A stretch of DNA of 64,000 nt from B30-G6 sp963701385 (GCA_963701385.1 CAVOZW010000018.1:84056-148055); one strand, 5' to 3'. Shown: positions 54,555-63,923, counted from the stretch's first letter. Notes: generated by a model from the sequence alone, not told the origin. Numbers and translations: made by a program.

Positions 54555-54857
54555 ATGATACTAATGGGGACCTATACGATGCCAAACGACAAGACAGAAG
54601 AATGGAAGAAATGCATTTTAGATTTAGCTGCGAATCCACCTACGGTAGGTATAAAGAAATGGCGGACTTTTTCGTGTTCTGATGAGTTTGGATATAAAGG
54701 GTACAATCTCATATATACGGAGAAGGGAAAAGGGGATGAGGCGCTCATAGAGATAGCTAAGACGATGTTTCCTTTCACTCAGATAGAAGGGACTTCATGG
54801 AAACTTGAACCTTTGATGAGTGTGACAAATTCCTTAAAAATAATGGAGGGAAAGTAA
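54555..54857 (+). CDS. Small conserved-looking protein, unknown
   Basis: The 100-residue protein (MILMGTYTMPNDKTEEWKKC) probably has a ferredoxin-like or dimeric barrel fold similar in plan to its upstream neighbour: strand, helix, strand (KKWRTFSCSDEFGYKGYNLI), helix (EALIEIAKTMFPF). No family recognised. The AAGGAGG site is strong, so it is likely translated as part of the operon. Confidence 0.5.
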   Translation: MILMGTYTMPNDKTEEWKKCILDLAANPPTVGIKKWRTFSCSDEFGYKGYNLIYTEKGKGDEALIEIAKTMFPFTQIEGTSWKLEPLMSVTNSLKIMEGK

Positions 54858-55316
54858 ATAAGTTCCAACCAACCCAAACAGAATATTTGATTCGAGCACC
54901 AGTTTCACATGAACAGGCTGGAGGTCTTCAATGACCTCCGGTCACTTTCCTTTCCAAGGCAATTTCCTTTTATCCAACTTCAATCGATAGATATGTACTG
55001 TTTTGAATAGCAATATCGAGAAAATTTTGTCCATTTCTTAGTTGTTTAAACCTGGCATACCTCCCCAACTTTTCAACGGAACGGGGAATATCTAAAAAGC
55101 TGATACCATATATAGTGGGTCTCACGATCAAGATAAATTGGAGATTGCTGGCATATCTGACAATAATTGCATTTCATTATTACATTGAAGTCTGCTGTCT
55201 GCGGTTCATCATTTAGGCAAGATAATATTGACAAAATTCGATAATATGTTTTAGTTTGGCATATTAAGCATATGCTCATATATATTTCAAACTAACAGAA
55301 AATGAAAGGTGTTAAA
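54858..55316. other. Gap after three-gene operon
   Basis: Besides the terminator at 54915-54950 I see no gene or repeat here. Confidence 0.5.
54915..54950 (+). terminator. Terminator of three-gene operon
   Basis: The stem GGAGGTC/GACCTCC (54920-54939, loop TTCAAT) is followed by a pyrimidine-rich but T-poor tail (ACTTTCCTTTCC). It is the first good hairpin after 54857. Confidence 0.6.
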
Positions 55317-55763
55317 ATGGGTTCAAAGACAAAAATTGGAATCGTTATCTGTGATCGCTACCGCCGCTGTGCCGGTGGGAAGTGTTTCCGAGCGATGAGG
55401 AACAAGGAAGGGGCTTTCAGCATATACACAGACACCGAGATTGAGTTAGCGGGTTTTACAACGTGCGATGGTTGTCCTGGTGGTAACATAGAATATGCGG
55501 GAGAAGAGATGGTGAAGAATGGGGCAGAAGTAATTCATTTAGCTACTGGCCTGGTGGTTGGTTATCCCCCCTGTCCTTATATTGATACATTCAAAGCATT
55601 TCTTGAAAAACGCTATGGAGTTAAGGTCATTGTAGGTACGCACCCAATTCCTAAAAAGTACCTTGATATGCATACTCATCTTGGGACATGGAAAGACCCT
55701 GCCTGGAAGCCCCTCGTCGAACCAACCATGAGCGATGAAGTGACTCGTGCAAGTTACGATTAA
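55317..55763 (+). CDS. CGGC-domain protein
   Basis: The 148-residue protein has the CGGC-domain features: VICDRYRRCAGGKCFRAM at the start, then TTCDGCPGGNIEYAGEEMVK, HLATGLVVGYPPCPYID and a late VIVGTHPIPKKYLDMH. The Cys pairs suggest metal binding; the role is unknown. The ATG at 55317 has AAAGGTG at good spacing; an ATG at 55302 is possible. Confidence 0.85.
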   Translation: MGSKTKIGIVICDRYRRCAGGKCFRAMRNKEGAFSIYTDTEIELAGFTTCDGCPGGNIEYAGEEMVKNGAEVIHLATGLVVGYPPCPYIDTFKAFLEKRYGVKVIVGTHPIPKKYLDMHTHLGTWKDPAWKPLVEPTMSDEVTRASYD

Positions 55764-55920
55764 GCATAGTTACTAAAGGCCCTTTTGAGCGTCTTGATGA
55801 ATTACCATGACTCCGAATTTATATCTTGCTGGCTGGCTAACCATGCTCTTGCAACCGACAGCTATCCACAACGGCTGAAGAGCGTCGTTCGATGTCAATC
55901 AAACAGAAAGGTCATTGAAA

Positions 55921-56407
55921 ATGAATACGGAAGAACTCATAAAGAAATCGAGATTGGGAGATGTGCTGTCCAAAAAAGAACTTGTTTATCTGCTTAGCTT
56001 GGCCCCAGACTCTGTTGAAGCATACATGGTCATGGCTGAAGCAATTGAATTCACGGCTTCCTTCAATCCCTCCTACAGCGGCGCAGCCAGACGTATCCCC
56101 ATACCTGGAACTGCGATAGCTAAACGCGGTGTAATCAGCGAATTGCGTATGGCTCAGATCGTGGCCGCTACCCGGTTGGGAATGCCGCGATCTGTGATGG
56201 GTAACTGTACGCATGAGCCTTGTGCTCTGGGTGCTATTGCCGGAGCAAAACCTTTTCTGGGCTGAAGTCGGCGCAAATCCAAGAGATATTGAGGATAAGA
56301 CAGAAGATGGCAGAGGTGAAACCGTTAGTAGTTGCCACTCTATTTTCTATGAAAGTAATTGGGGCCTCTGGAACGGTCCATCACGATACTACGATGGCAC
56401 CGGATAG
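55921..56407 (+). pseudogene. Radical SAM (biotin-synthase-like) remnant
   Basis: The N-terminal helices (NTEELIKKSRLGDVLSKKEL) are followed directly by the C-terminal strand region YSGAARRIPIPGTAIAKRG and MGNCTHEPCALGAIAGAKPF. The central domain with the CxxxCxxC cluster site is missing. Near 56262 the frame shifts and continues AEVGANPRDIEDKTEDGRGE to WNGPSRYY. A large deletion and a frameshift have inactivated it. The family call rests on the GANPRD and CTHEP motifs. Confidence 0.6.
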
Positions 56408-56429
56408 AAAAAACATCGAACATGTGTAT

Positions 56430-56629
56430 CGGTGGTACCCCAAGAAAACCGTACAGCGGAAGATGTGATGGATGATATGCACCACCTACACTCGGTGCTG
56501 ACATTAAACAAGGGATCCAGAAAACCGATTCGGCGATTAGAAACCCCCACGAAGACCCAATCCGAAGTCCTATCAGCGCTTGGACACCGAATTGACGACG
56601 GTGGGGTCTTACACTCAACTGCCGTCTGA
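56430..56629 (+). pseudogene. Possible transposase C-terminal remnant
   Basis: The frame reads DDMHHLHSVLTLNKGSRKP and RRLETPTKTQSEVLSALG, a pattern like the end of IS4/IS1634-type transposases (PT-x-x-Q near the C-terminus). No catalytic part is present. Tentative. Confidence 0.3.
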
Positions 56630-56681
56630 ACCCACGCCGGATAAGGGCTCGTGGCTAATTGCGGCATTTATCTCTGAAACT

Positions 56682-56836
56682 TCAGTTCATCAATAACCTT
56701 CCTTGTGTCCGTGTAGTATCCTTTCTCTTTTCGTCAAAATATTTCAACGCGTTTAAGACCCGGTTTGACACCTGGATTTCATCGAATACCACCAGGTCAG
56801 CACCCGGTTTGATCTCAACATCATAATAGATGGAAT
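56682..56836 (-). pseudogene. ATP-binding protein fragment (Walker B)
   Basis: The minus strand reads YYDVEIKPGADLVVFDEIQ then VLNALKYFDEKR, the Walker B segment of archaeal/bacterial-type AAA ATPases often fused to DUF4143. There is no start and no Walker A. A decayed fragment of about 50 codons. Confidence 0.5.
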
Positions 56837-57277
56837 ATCAGGCTGTTTATGTGAAAGTAATCACATAATAGGGATGTATAAAGTGAATATTTGCACATAA
56901 TGGGTCCAATGGTGTCTTAACCCGAAACTTTTTTAATACAGATGGCGTTGGCCGGTGCCGTGTCGTGTTGCGTGGTGTGTGTGCCGAACGAAAAGTTAAA
57001 CGGCAGGTCTGCCACGAAGGGGTCCATTATTGGAGGGGGCGGTTCATTAGCACCGCAACCGCTACCGTCACATCCAATTAGAAGAAAGCCGAATAATAGA
57101 TTTGCATGTCTGGCACATCGGTTCGAACGAGATAGCGTGTATTGTGTCCATAGTTACGGGTCAAAATCTGACAGCTGCTGATTATAAAACACAAATAAAT
57201 GGAAATCTTAATTTCCATCACATAAGTGTGGAAGTAAATTTTTCCAAAATTGAAAGCTTATATATCTCTTACGTCCT

Positions 57278-57402
57278 CTAATTTTTCTGAATCAAATCGC
57301 GAAAATACCGAATGGCTTCAGAGCTGCCCCAGTCCCTTGGGCCTATGATTTTTTCAACAATAATTCCTTCCTTATCGATGATAATACTCTCAGGAACTCC
57401 GG
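57278..57402 (-). pseudogene. TlpA/thioredoxin-like C-terminal fragment
   Basis: The minus strand reads GVPESIIIDKEGIIVEKIIG and PRDWGSSEAIRYFRDLIQKN, the last third of a TlpA-type thiol-disulfide oxidoreductase with its conserved cis-Pro region. Upstream it runs directly into repeat R5, so the CxxC half is lost. Confidence 0.65.
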
Positions 57403-57499
57403 AGAGGCTTATGAATGCAAGATTTGGTCTGTTGTGATTATTTTCGCACACCGGAAAAATTTCTGGGGTCTGATATCTACCGTTTTGTTGGAGGTATCG
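57400..57499 (-). repeat. Repeat family R, copy R5 in a truncated gene
   Basis: On the minus strand, GATACCTCCAACAAAACGG, CCGGTGTGCGAAAATAATC and CAAATCTTGCATTCATAAGC match R2-R4. The copy is inverted relative to the others. Its inner end abuts the thioredoxin-like fragment. Confidence 0.8.
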
Positions 57500-57510
57500 G
57501 CAAAGCAGAA

Positions 57511-57543
57511 ATAAAAAGCAGGGCCACGATGGACCCTGCTTTA
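57511..57543 (-). terminator. Terminator of the Gly-tail protein gene
   Basis: Read on the minus strand, GCAGGGTCC-ATCGT-GGCCCTGC is followed by TTTTTATTT, about 30 nt after the stop of the gene ending at 57572. Confidence 0.8.
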
Positions 57544-57571
57544 CATTGATATTTAATCCATATGAACAAAT

Positions 57572-58357
57572 CTATTTGTTCATTGCTGAAATGAAGCAAC
57601 CGCCACCGCCACCACCGCCACCACCGTTCCCAGCGTCACCGCCGATACTGGCAGTAAAAGTACCGCTGTCATCAGTTACGGAATACCACCAGCCTGACAT
57701 GTTCTCACCATTTATTTTACCCCAAAATCCAAATTCCTCATCATTTGGACCATCGCCATCCCCTAGAAAATACCCGTCAGGGTGCAACCAAATATTCTTA
57801 AACGCATAATCAGCACCATCAATTGTCACAGAGCCTGTAAAATCGACCATGAATATTTCTCCATTTGATTTGATTGTGATGACTAAACCACCAGAGTTAT
57901 CTCCAATAAAGGTGCCCTTATAGGTTCCTACATATTGATCAACGTAGTCACTTGAAGTGATTTCAATGGCGATTAAAGTGCCTGAATCATCGGAGTCTGT
58001 ATCGGACCATGTTCCCGTAACCGAACCATCAGAAGAATCGATTTCAATGGTTATTTGGTAGGCATTAAAATAGGTGGAAGGTTGAGTATATGTTCCAATC
58101 GTGCCAACTTCACCTACATAGTTAAAGGACGAACCTCCATCACCTTGGTTTCGATCAGTTGAATAACTAAAAAACTTAATGCCTCTATCTATGTCAATCG
58201 CGATCAACCAAGCACCATTGTCATCACCTGAATATGTGCCTGCATAAAAGCCGTTGTAATCTTCTTGGGCGCACCACGAATTTGAAACCATAACGAAAAA
58301 GATGAGGAATATGTATAGGATGCTTTGAACAATTCTGCTTCTACTTTTGATCAACAT
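57572..58357 (-). CDS. Secreted beta-rich protein with G9-C-F-I tail
   Basis: The 261-residue protein has a signal peptide (ILYIFLIFFVMVSNSWCA) and two related beta-sandwich units beginning FYAGTYSGDDNGAWLIAI and YVGTYKGTFIGDNSGGLVI. It ends with nine Gly then CFISAMNK, the clearest example of the tail shared in this window. ATG 58357 follows AAAGGAGAATTGCTG. It has its own terminator and stands alone. Function unknown. Confidence 0.75.
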   Translation of the reverse strand: MLIKSRSRIVQSILYIFLIFFVMVSNSWCAQEDYNGFYAGTYSGDDNGAWLIAIDIDRGIKFFSYSTDRNQGDGGSSFNYVGEVGTIGTYTQPSTYFNAYQITIEIDSSDGSVTGTWSDTDSDDSGTLIAIEITSSDYVDQYVGTYKGTFIGDNSGGLVITIKSNGEIFMVDFTGSVTIDGADYAFKNIWLHPDGYFLGDGDGPNDEEFGFWGKINGENMSGWWYSVTDDSGTFTASIGGDAGNGGGGGGGGGCFISAMNK

Positions 58358-58582
58358 CAGCAATTCTCCTTTCAATTTGGGATTTACTTTTTATAGCGTG
58401 GGGGGAAAGATAAAAAGGTGAAAAGTGGTTAACATATTTGGAGATTGAATGCAATTGTGATTAATGGAGAATAATACCGCTTTGGCATTAGTGCAGATAT
58501 CATCATTATGATGAAGTACGATTCTATAAGTAAAAAACAATATATAAGTTATAGAAATATATAATATTTTTTTCGCTTTGGT

Positions 58583-59269
58583 TTATTTCAGAAGCTTTGG
58601 CAACTCAATAAGGTTTCTGATTTCAAAGTCTGGTTTCCCAGGAAGCCGTTCTGGGCTCTGGCCAAATCGATTCACCCATGCCACCTTAAATCCAAAAGCA
58701 GATGCACCTGAGGCATCCCACGCGTTGGACGACTGGAATACGATTTTTTCGGACCTGATTTTCATGCCGTCAACGGCAATTTGGTACACACGAGGATTAG
58801 GCTTGAATATGCCTACCGCTTCAACGGAGAAGTTATTTTCGATCAATTCTTCGATTCCTGAGTTTTTCACAGCGGCCTCAAGCATCGTTGGTGTTCCGTT
58901 TGACAGGATGGCAAGTTTGAAACCAAGGTTTTTGAGAATCGAAAGCGCCTCGGGCACTTCTGGATAGCAATCCAATTTCAGGTACGCATCCATGAGGTCC
59001 TTTCGTAGATCAGGATTGTTCATGCCATACATATCAAAGGCAAAATCCAATGCATCCTGTGTGACTTGCCAGAAATCCGCATGAAGCCCCATTAGGCTGC
59101 GAAGCCAGGTGTATTCCAACTGCTTAGTACGCCACAGATTAGAAACTTGATCAGCAATATCTCCCAGTCGATGTCGATGCTTTCCAACTGCTGAATGGAC
59201 ATCAAAGAGCGTCCCGTAGGCATCAAACACACAAGCCTTTATTCCCTCGATCGTGTTATTTTCAGGCAT
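58583..59269 (-). CDS. Type II haloacid dehalogenase
   Basis: The 228-residue HAD hydrolase matches L-2-haloacid dehalogenases: motif I CVFDAYGTLFD with the nucleophile Asp, LRSLMGLHADFWQVT in the cap, motif II AILSNGTPTML, Lys motif GIFKPNPRVYQ and the SSNAWDASGA motif. It would hydrolyse 2-halo acids to hydroxy acids, although related enzymes have other substrates. Ribosome-binding site AAAGGAG. Confidence 0.9.
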   Translation of the reverse strand: MPENNTIEGIKACVFDAYGTLFDVHSAVGKHRHRLGDIADQVSNLWRTKQLEYTWLRSLMGLHADFWQVTQDALDFAFDMYGMNNPDLRKDLMDAYLKLDCYPEVPEALSILKNLGFKLAILSNGTPTMLEAAVKNSGIEELIENNFSVEAVGIFKPNPRVYQIAVDGMKIRSEKIVFQSSNAWDASGASAFGFKVAWVNRFGQSPERLPGKPDFEIRNLIELPKLLK

Positions 59270-59340
59270 AAGACTCTCCTTTGGTTATGGCACATTTGTT
59301 CCTTCTATACATTCTGAACATTATCGAAAAAGGGTAACGT

Positions 59341-59590
59341 TCAAAAGTTATGGCACGCGGAGCTTTCAGCAAAAAGGATACGAATGCTGAAATGACCTTC
59401 GATGCCTAATTTTTGTTTCCAGAATTTTTCCCATTTCTCTTTAGAGTATTTTTTCAAGATGATCATTTGCGATAATTTCGATACGGTCGCATCAGACCAA
59501 CCCCAGGCGATACGTTTAATGCGGCGGCCGATTTCTCGAAAGATCCGTTCTAATGAATTACATGGGTTTTCTTTTTCATATACGTTGGAG
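59341..59590 (-). pseudogene. Transposase C-terminal fragment
   Basis: The minus strand reads NPCNSLERIFREIGRRIKRI and WGWSDATVSKLSQMIILKKY, the C-terminal region of a DDE transposase (N-x-x-E-R-x-F-R-E motif). An upstream TAG and missing catalytic domains show it is a remnant. Confidence 0.55.
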
Positions 59591-59705
59591 ATAACGCACT
59601 ATTTTACGGTCTACAAAAGTCCGCGATACATGCCATGTCTGCAACCTGTCGCCTGTAGATGATGTGGGGGCATTTGAAAATTTGTCTATTTTTCTCACAT
59701 CATCA

Positions 59706-60428
59706 TTATTGAAGATAAATTTCAAATTCTTTATTAGGGAACAGATCATTTAAGGCAAAATGGTATATTATCATATTATTATCTTTATCACTTTCTGTAT
59801 TTACTAATGCCTCTTCAAATGTAAAGTGGGGTGATAGAATTGATAATGGAAGACTTACCTTAAATGTTGCTTGAGAAACTGGTCTTTTCCATTTTTGAAT
59901 AGTGGTTAGAATGTACGTTGCCTTATTTTGTAATTTTTCAATATATTTTACTTCGAGAATTACTTTCTCGAAAGGTAATATATTGTAGTTAAAAAGAATC
60001 CTCTTATAATCTATTTCATAATCAAGATCTATTTTTTTTTGGTTTATGCGTTCTGGGCACAGCAATGCTATTGAAACATCACTAATCGTGGCATCACTCA
60101 AATTTGGAAAAGGAAAGTATAGGTCCATATTCAATTCCCTATCGGTTGTATTAGTGTATTCAAAGGTTGCTTGTACAGTCATCTTATTTCTATTAATTGA
60201 CATATTAACATGTTCCTTTTCGAAATAAATTGAAGTGACCGCTTCTTTTTCCTTCTTTTTAAATAGGTTATGAATGAGGTAATAACCACCCAAACATGCT
60301 GCACCAACGATTGCGGCATCAACAACATACCAGTACTCATTTTTAGGCCCCGCATCAGCGTAAGTATTTGGGGCAAGTACTACAAAAATGAAAATAGCCA
60401 AAAATATTATGACAACATATTTTTTCAT
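59706..60428 (-). CDS. Secreted/membrane beta-rich protein, unknown
   Basis: The 240-residue product has a signal peptide (VVIIFLAIFIFVVLAPNTYA), a second hydrophobic helix (AAIVGAACLGGYYLIHNLF) followed by KKKEKEA, then about 160 residues of predicted beta structure (VQATFEYTNTTDRELNMDLY, LPFEKVILEVKYIEKL). It resembles DUF4424-like proteins in general plan only. AAAAGGAG precedes the ATG. No operon partner. Confidence 0.6.
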   Translation of the reverse strand: MKKYVVIIFLAIFIFVVLAPNTYADAGPKNEYWYVVDAAIVGAACLGGYYLIHNLFKKKEKEAVTSIYFEKEHVNMSINRNKMTVQATFEYTNTTDRELNMDLYFPFPNLSDATISDVSIALLCPERINQKKIDLDYEIDYKRILFNYNILPFEKVILEVKYIEKLQNKATYILTTIQKWKRPVSQATFKVSLPLSILSPHFTFEEALVNTESDKDNNMIIYHFALNDLFPNKEFEIYLQ

Positions 60429-60676
60429 AACTACTCCTTTTTATGTGTTAAATCTAAAAGGAAAATTGCGAAATCATGGACAAGTTATCTCCTAAATTTA
60501 ATTCTGATATAGTTTGGCGATCTGAGACCATCCAAGGGAACTGCAATTTTTATGAGGTTTGGCGCATTGTGTTTTAAATCGAATAACCGAAAAATTTAGG
60601 GAATGATATTTACCGAATCGTAGGAGGTATCCAATTTTAATAGCCATTTTCAATGTAGATATAGTGTAGACGATTA

Positions 60677-61294
60677 TTAATACGTCAGGGTGTCAATGAT
60701 GCATCCTACGCTACCACCTCCTCCGTTATCATCCGATTCACAGCAAACACTGTGATAGCCGTCGCAGTCACGGTCCACATTGTCACTACAACGCTCTACG
60801 GCTCCGGGATATATTTCTGGGTTGTTATCGTCGCAATCGCCCTGTTTATCAGTTATGCCATCAAGATCATGATCTTCGCCCACATCCTCAGCACTGCCAA
60901 AGAAATGAAATGTCGAATACAGCCCCCCAATATTTGAGCCTGTGAATGATATTTCATATTCATGCATGGGAATACTTTCTTTTAAGGTTATCGCCAATAT
61001 ACATTTCAATTGCACACAACCCTCACTATTTCCTTCACCTTCTGATGCACAATTCAGATCGGATGATGTCTCCACCTCACTGCCGGTTGTTAAATCGATT
61101 ACTTTAAGATTTTCAGTGTCCCCATAACTTAGAGAATAGCCATAAAAATGAATGGTATCTCCCAACAAAATGTCCCCATTTTCCGGTATGCTGCTATTAA
61201 TATGTGGTGGCATTAGAGCAAATAGGTTTTGAGAAGAAAAAATCAGTATAAAAAGCATCATAGCGGCATAGGAACCAGCCAATGATTTGTCCAT
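60677..61294 (-). CDS. Secreted MopE-type protein with C-I-I tail
   Basis: The 205-residue protein has a signal peptide (AAMMLFILIFSSQNLFA), an Ig-like domain (about 30-130) and then an Asp/Cys metal motif, DHDLDGITDKQGDCDDNNPE with CSDNVDRDCDG, as in MopE. It ends ESDDNGGGGSVGCIIDTLTY, a variant of the C-F-I tail. I start at ATG 61294, 8 nt after AAGGTGG; the GTG at 61306 is less likely. It is probably a calcium-binding surface protein. Confidence 0.75.
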   Translation of the reverse strand: MDKSLAGSYAAMMLFILIFSSQNLFALMPPHINSSIPENGDILLGDTIHFYGYSLSYGDTENLKVIDLTTGSEVETSSDLNCASEGEGNSEGCVQLKCILAITLKESIPMHEYEISFTGSNIGGLYSTFHFFGSAEDVGEDHDLDGITDKQGDCDDNNPEIYPGAVERCSDNVDRDCDGYHSVCCESDDNGGGGSVGCIIDTLTY

Positions 61295-61493
61295 TGATGT
61301 CACCACCTTCTTCGAACGAGTTATTAGAAGTTTGCTCGATAGGAATTAATAATGGCTATCTGAAAAAATTTGGCTCTCAATAAACATATAATGCTGATGA
61401 TATCATAACAATTTTATCAGTACAAAAAAGCATATAAGTTGGAGATATGTCTGATTTTGAGTAATCTAATATTGATATACATAAATCTGAAAA

Positions 61494-63767
61494 CTATTCT
61501 TGAGCTGTTAGGGCTGCTATACCGTAATCCCTGATATATAAATATTGCTTCCCTGAATCAGGCAATGAATCTGGATTACGATATATTTCACCGCAGTCAT
61601 TTAAGCCTTTTACTGTTCCGCTTTCCATTTGATAGCAGAGCATGTCATCCTCAATCCACCATTTTCCCTCTCTCACTCTCGATATATCCTTTGCCCTACC
61701 TTTTTTGCTGTGATCAATCCAATATATTCTATCAAACTCATGTATGGTTATCTCCTGACCTATAACTAAGTTCCGGATCTCTTCACCAGTAATTCTATTT
61801 TCTTCATAAATTTTGTAATATTCGGATGGTTTACCCAACCACCCAGCTTTAAGAAGCCCATCAGCGTAGCGATCAACAACTTGTCGGTCTTTAACCAGGA
61901 AAGAACTCATAATAGTAGTCAAATCTGCTGGAAACAATCCGAAGTTCCATGCTTTCAGACTTTTAGCGTGTGCAGCTTGAGCATCTTGGCTTCGGCCGAG
62001 GAGTGCGTAGATTGCAGAAAGACTCTCATAGCGACCAGCGATTGTCGGATTATGAGCAATCGCTCTTTCCGTCATCGTTGCGGCCTTTTTCAGGTCTCCC
62101 ATGATAAAATACGCCATTCCTGCCGCAGAAAAAGGAGCAGCCATGTTACGAGGGTCGAGTTGTATTGTTTTGTTTACAAATTCAAGACCTTCCTCGGGCT
62201 TTCCAGTGGCCATTAAAACCCAGGCCATGTTTAAATTAGTGTCGGGGTCGTTGGCATCAAAAGCAAGCGCAAGCTGAGCATGGGTGACTGAATCTCCGTA
62301 TCGACGCCGAAACATGGCCATTTTGCTTGCCACCAGGTGAGCAGTGGAAGTCGGGTTGCGCATTGCTAATTCTAAATGTTTGCGTGCCATGAGCCTGAGT
62401 AGATTATGCTGATAAAAATTATCTTGCCATTTGAAGCGAAGTGAACTACTAAGATACGCCCATGCTAAAGCAGCGTGCGCCCGGCTGTACATAGGGTCTA
62501 TCTCGATGGCCTCCTGAAAAAAAGAGATCGCTTGGACTAAATCATCAGGGGTCTCTCTATGCAAAAGCTCCCACCCTTTCACAAAGGCATCGTAGGCTTG
62601 AATGTTTGTTGTTTCTTTATTGGCTAAACGATTTTGCTCATTAACAGTTAATTTTACCGCCAGGACCGCAGCAATTTTCTTTGTGATTTCATCCTGCAGA
62701 TCAAAAATATTTTCCATGACAGCATCGTAGCTTTCAGCCCAAAGATGGTGATCGGTAGCTCCATCAATTAGCTGAGCCCTAATTCGCACACGGTCACCAG
62801 CCCGTTGAATGCTGCCTTCGAGCACATATTTTACCTTAAGCTCATTTGCGACTTGCTGCACATTTACCGTTTTTCCTTTATAAGCAAATGAAGAATTACG
62901 GGAGATGACCAGAAGACCCGATATTTTAGAAAGATCAGTTATTAACTCGTCGGTCATGCCGTCAGCAAAAAAATCCTGCTCTGGATCATTACTCAGGTTG
63001 TCAAACGGAAGAATGGCGATGGAAGGTTTGTCAGGCAATGGAATTGATGGTTTTTCAGGTAAAGGGTGAGCTTTATTTTCGATAGATGCAGGTTCAAATT
63101 CAGGTGTGATTGTTTTTTGGTAGAACTGCCAAGTAACTATACCCAAAAGAACCAAAACAGCTGCTGTTAATGGCCATACCCACCTTTTAGTCGACGGCTT
63201 TGTTTTTACCCCAATAGGCTTCCCTGCATCGAGCGGCGCCATCAGAACTTTGTAAATCCTTACCGGCTCATCTATGTTTTTAACCAGCTGCTCTCCAAGA
63301 TACGCATATTCAAAGCCTAACTTCTTCTTTATCTGATCATATGCACTGCGAGAGACACAAACACCACCAGGATCAGCCAATCCTTCGATCCGTGCAGCGA
63401 TATTCACCCCATCACCATAGATCCGATCTCCGTCGTGCACCACATCACCGATGTTGATACCGATACGGAACTCCAATCTCTTGTCCTCAACAAGACGGTC
63501 ATTCTCTTTCTTTAATTGTTTCTGTATCTCCACGGCACACTGCACTGCGTCAACCGCACTGGCAAATTCAGCCAGAATATTATCACCGGGGCTGTCCACC
63601 ACACGACCGGCATGTTGCTCGACGCAGCTGGATATGATGTTTCGATATTCTTTGATAGTATGGATCGTAAAGGCTTCATCGTCTGCCATTAGAAGGGAAT
63701 AACCTTTAACATCAGCGCTAAGGATTGCTCTGAGTTTGCGAATGGCTTTATCTTGGTCTGTGGGCAT
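61494..63767 (-). CDS. Adenylate/guanylate cyclase with TolB and TPR domains
   Basis: The 757-residue protein has a class III cyclase domain (about 10-190, LSADVKGYSLLMADDE, VVDSPGDNILAEF, GDGVNIAARIEGLADPGG), a membrane helix (about 205-225), a TolB-like domain (about 260-385, PSIAILPFDNLSNDPEQDFF) and TPR repeats (about 400-620). The last 90 residues (EFDRIYWIDHSKKGRAKDIS, WWIEDDMLCYQ) form an extra beta domain I cannot name. It probably makes cAMP, with periplasmic TolB/TPR parts sensing a signal. The ATG at 63767 follows AAGGTG. Confidence 0.88.
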   Translation of the reverse strand: MPTDQDKAIRKLRAILSADVKGYSLLMADDEAFTIHTIKEYRNIISSCVEQHAGRVVDSPGDNILAEFASAVDAVQCAVEIQKQLKKENDRLVEDKRLEFRIGINIGDVVHDGDRIYGDGVNIAARIEGLADPGGVCVSRSAYDQIKKKLGFEYAYLGEQLVKNIDEPVRIYKVLMAPLDAGKPIGVKTKPSTKRWVWPLTAAVLVLLGIVTWQFYQKTITPEFEPASIENKAHPLPEKPSIPLPDKPSIAILPFDNLSNDPEQDFFADGMTDELITDLSKISGLLVISRNSSFAYKGKTVNVQQVANELKVKYVLEGSIQRAGDRVRIRAQLIDGATDHHLWAESYDAVMENIFDLQDEITKKIAAVLAVKLTVNEQNRLANKETTNIQAYDAFVKGWELLHRETPDDLVQAISFFQEAIEIDPMYSRAHAALAWAYLSSSLRFKWQDNFYQHNLLRLMARKHLELAMRNPTSTAHLVASKMAMFRRRYGDSVTHAQLALAFDANDPDTNLNMAWVLMATGKPEEGLEFVNKTIQLDPRNMAAPFSAAGMAYFIMGDLKKAATMTERAIAHNPTIAGRYESLSAIYALLGRSQDAQAAHAKSLKAWNFGLFPADLTTIMSSFLVKDRQVVDRYADGLLKAGWLGKPSEYYKIYEENRITGEEIRNLVIGQEITIHEFDRIYWIDHSKKGRAKDISRVREGKWWIEDDMLCYQMESGTVKGLNDCGEIYRNPDSLPDSGKQYLYIRDYGIAALTAQE

Positions 63768-63923
63768 TAGATCACCTTCTGGTTGAGGTTTGAAGAAGAT
63801 GATACGTCTTGGAAATGTACGGACAGGTCGAGAACGAGGCCAGCTCAAGTGTGTTTTATGGCGCTCAGTATCAGATCAGGTGTGATTCAAGTGTGTTATA
63901 AGATCAATACATGACTTGCTAGG

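Noticed and set aside
56925..57150. Minus-strand lipoprotein-like stretch (LLFGFLLIGCDGSG)
   Set aside because: It has a lipobox-like sequence, but no start codon in frame before an upstream stop and no homology I recognise; too weak to annotate.
57600..57650. Short CCACCGCC tandem repeat as a CRISPR or satellite
   Set aside because: It encodes the poly-Gly tail of the adjacent protein. No CRISPR-like repeat-spacer array was seen anywhere in the window.
59280..59360. TGGCAC boxes as sigma-54 promoters
   Set aside because: The matching TTGCA element at the right spacing is missing at 59287 and 59351.
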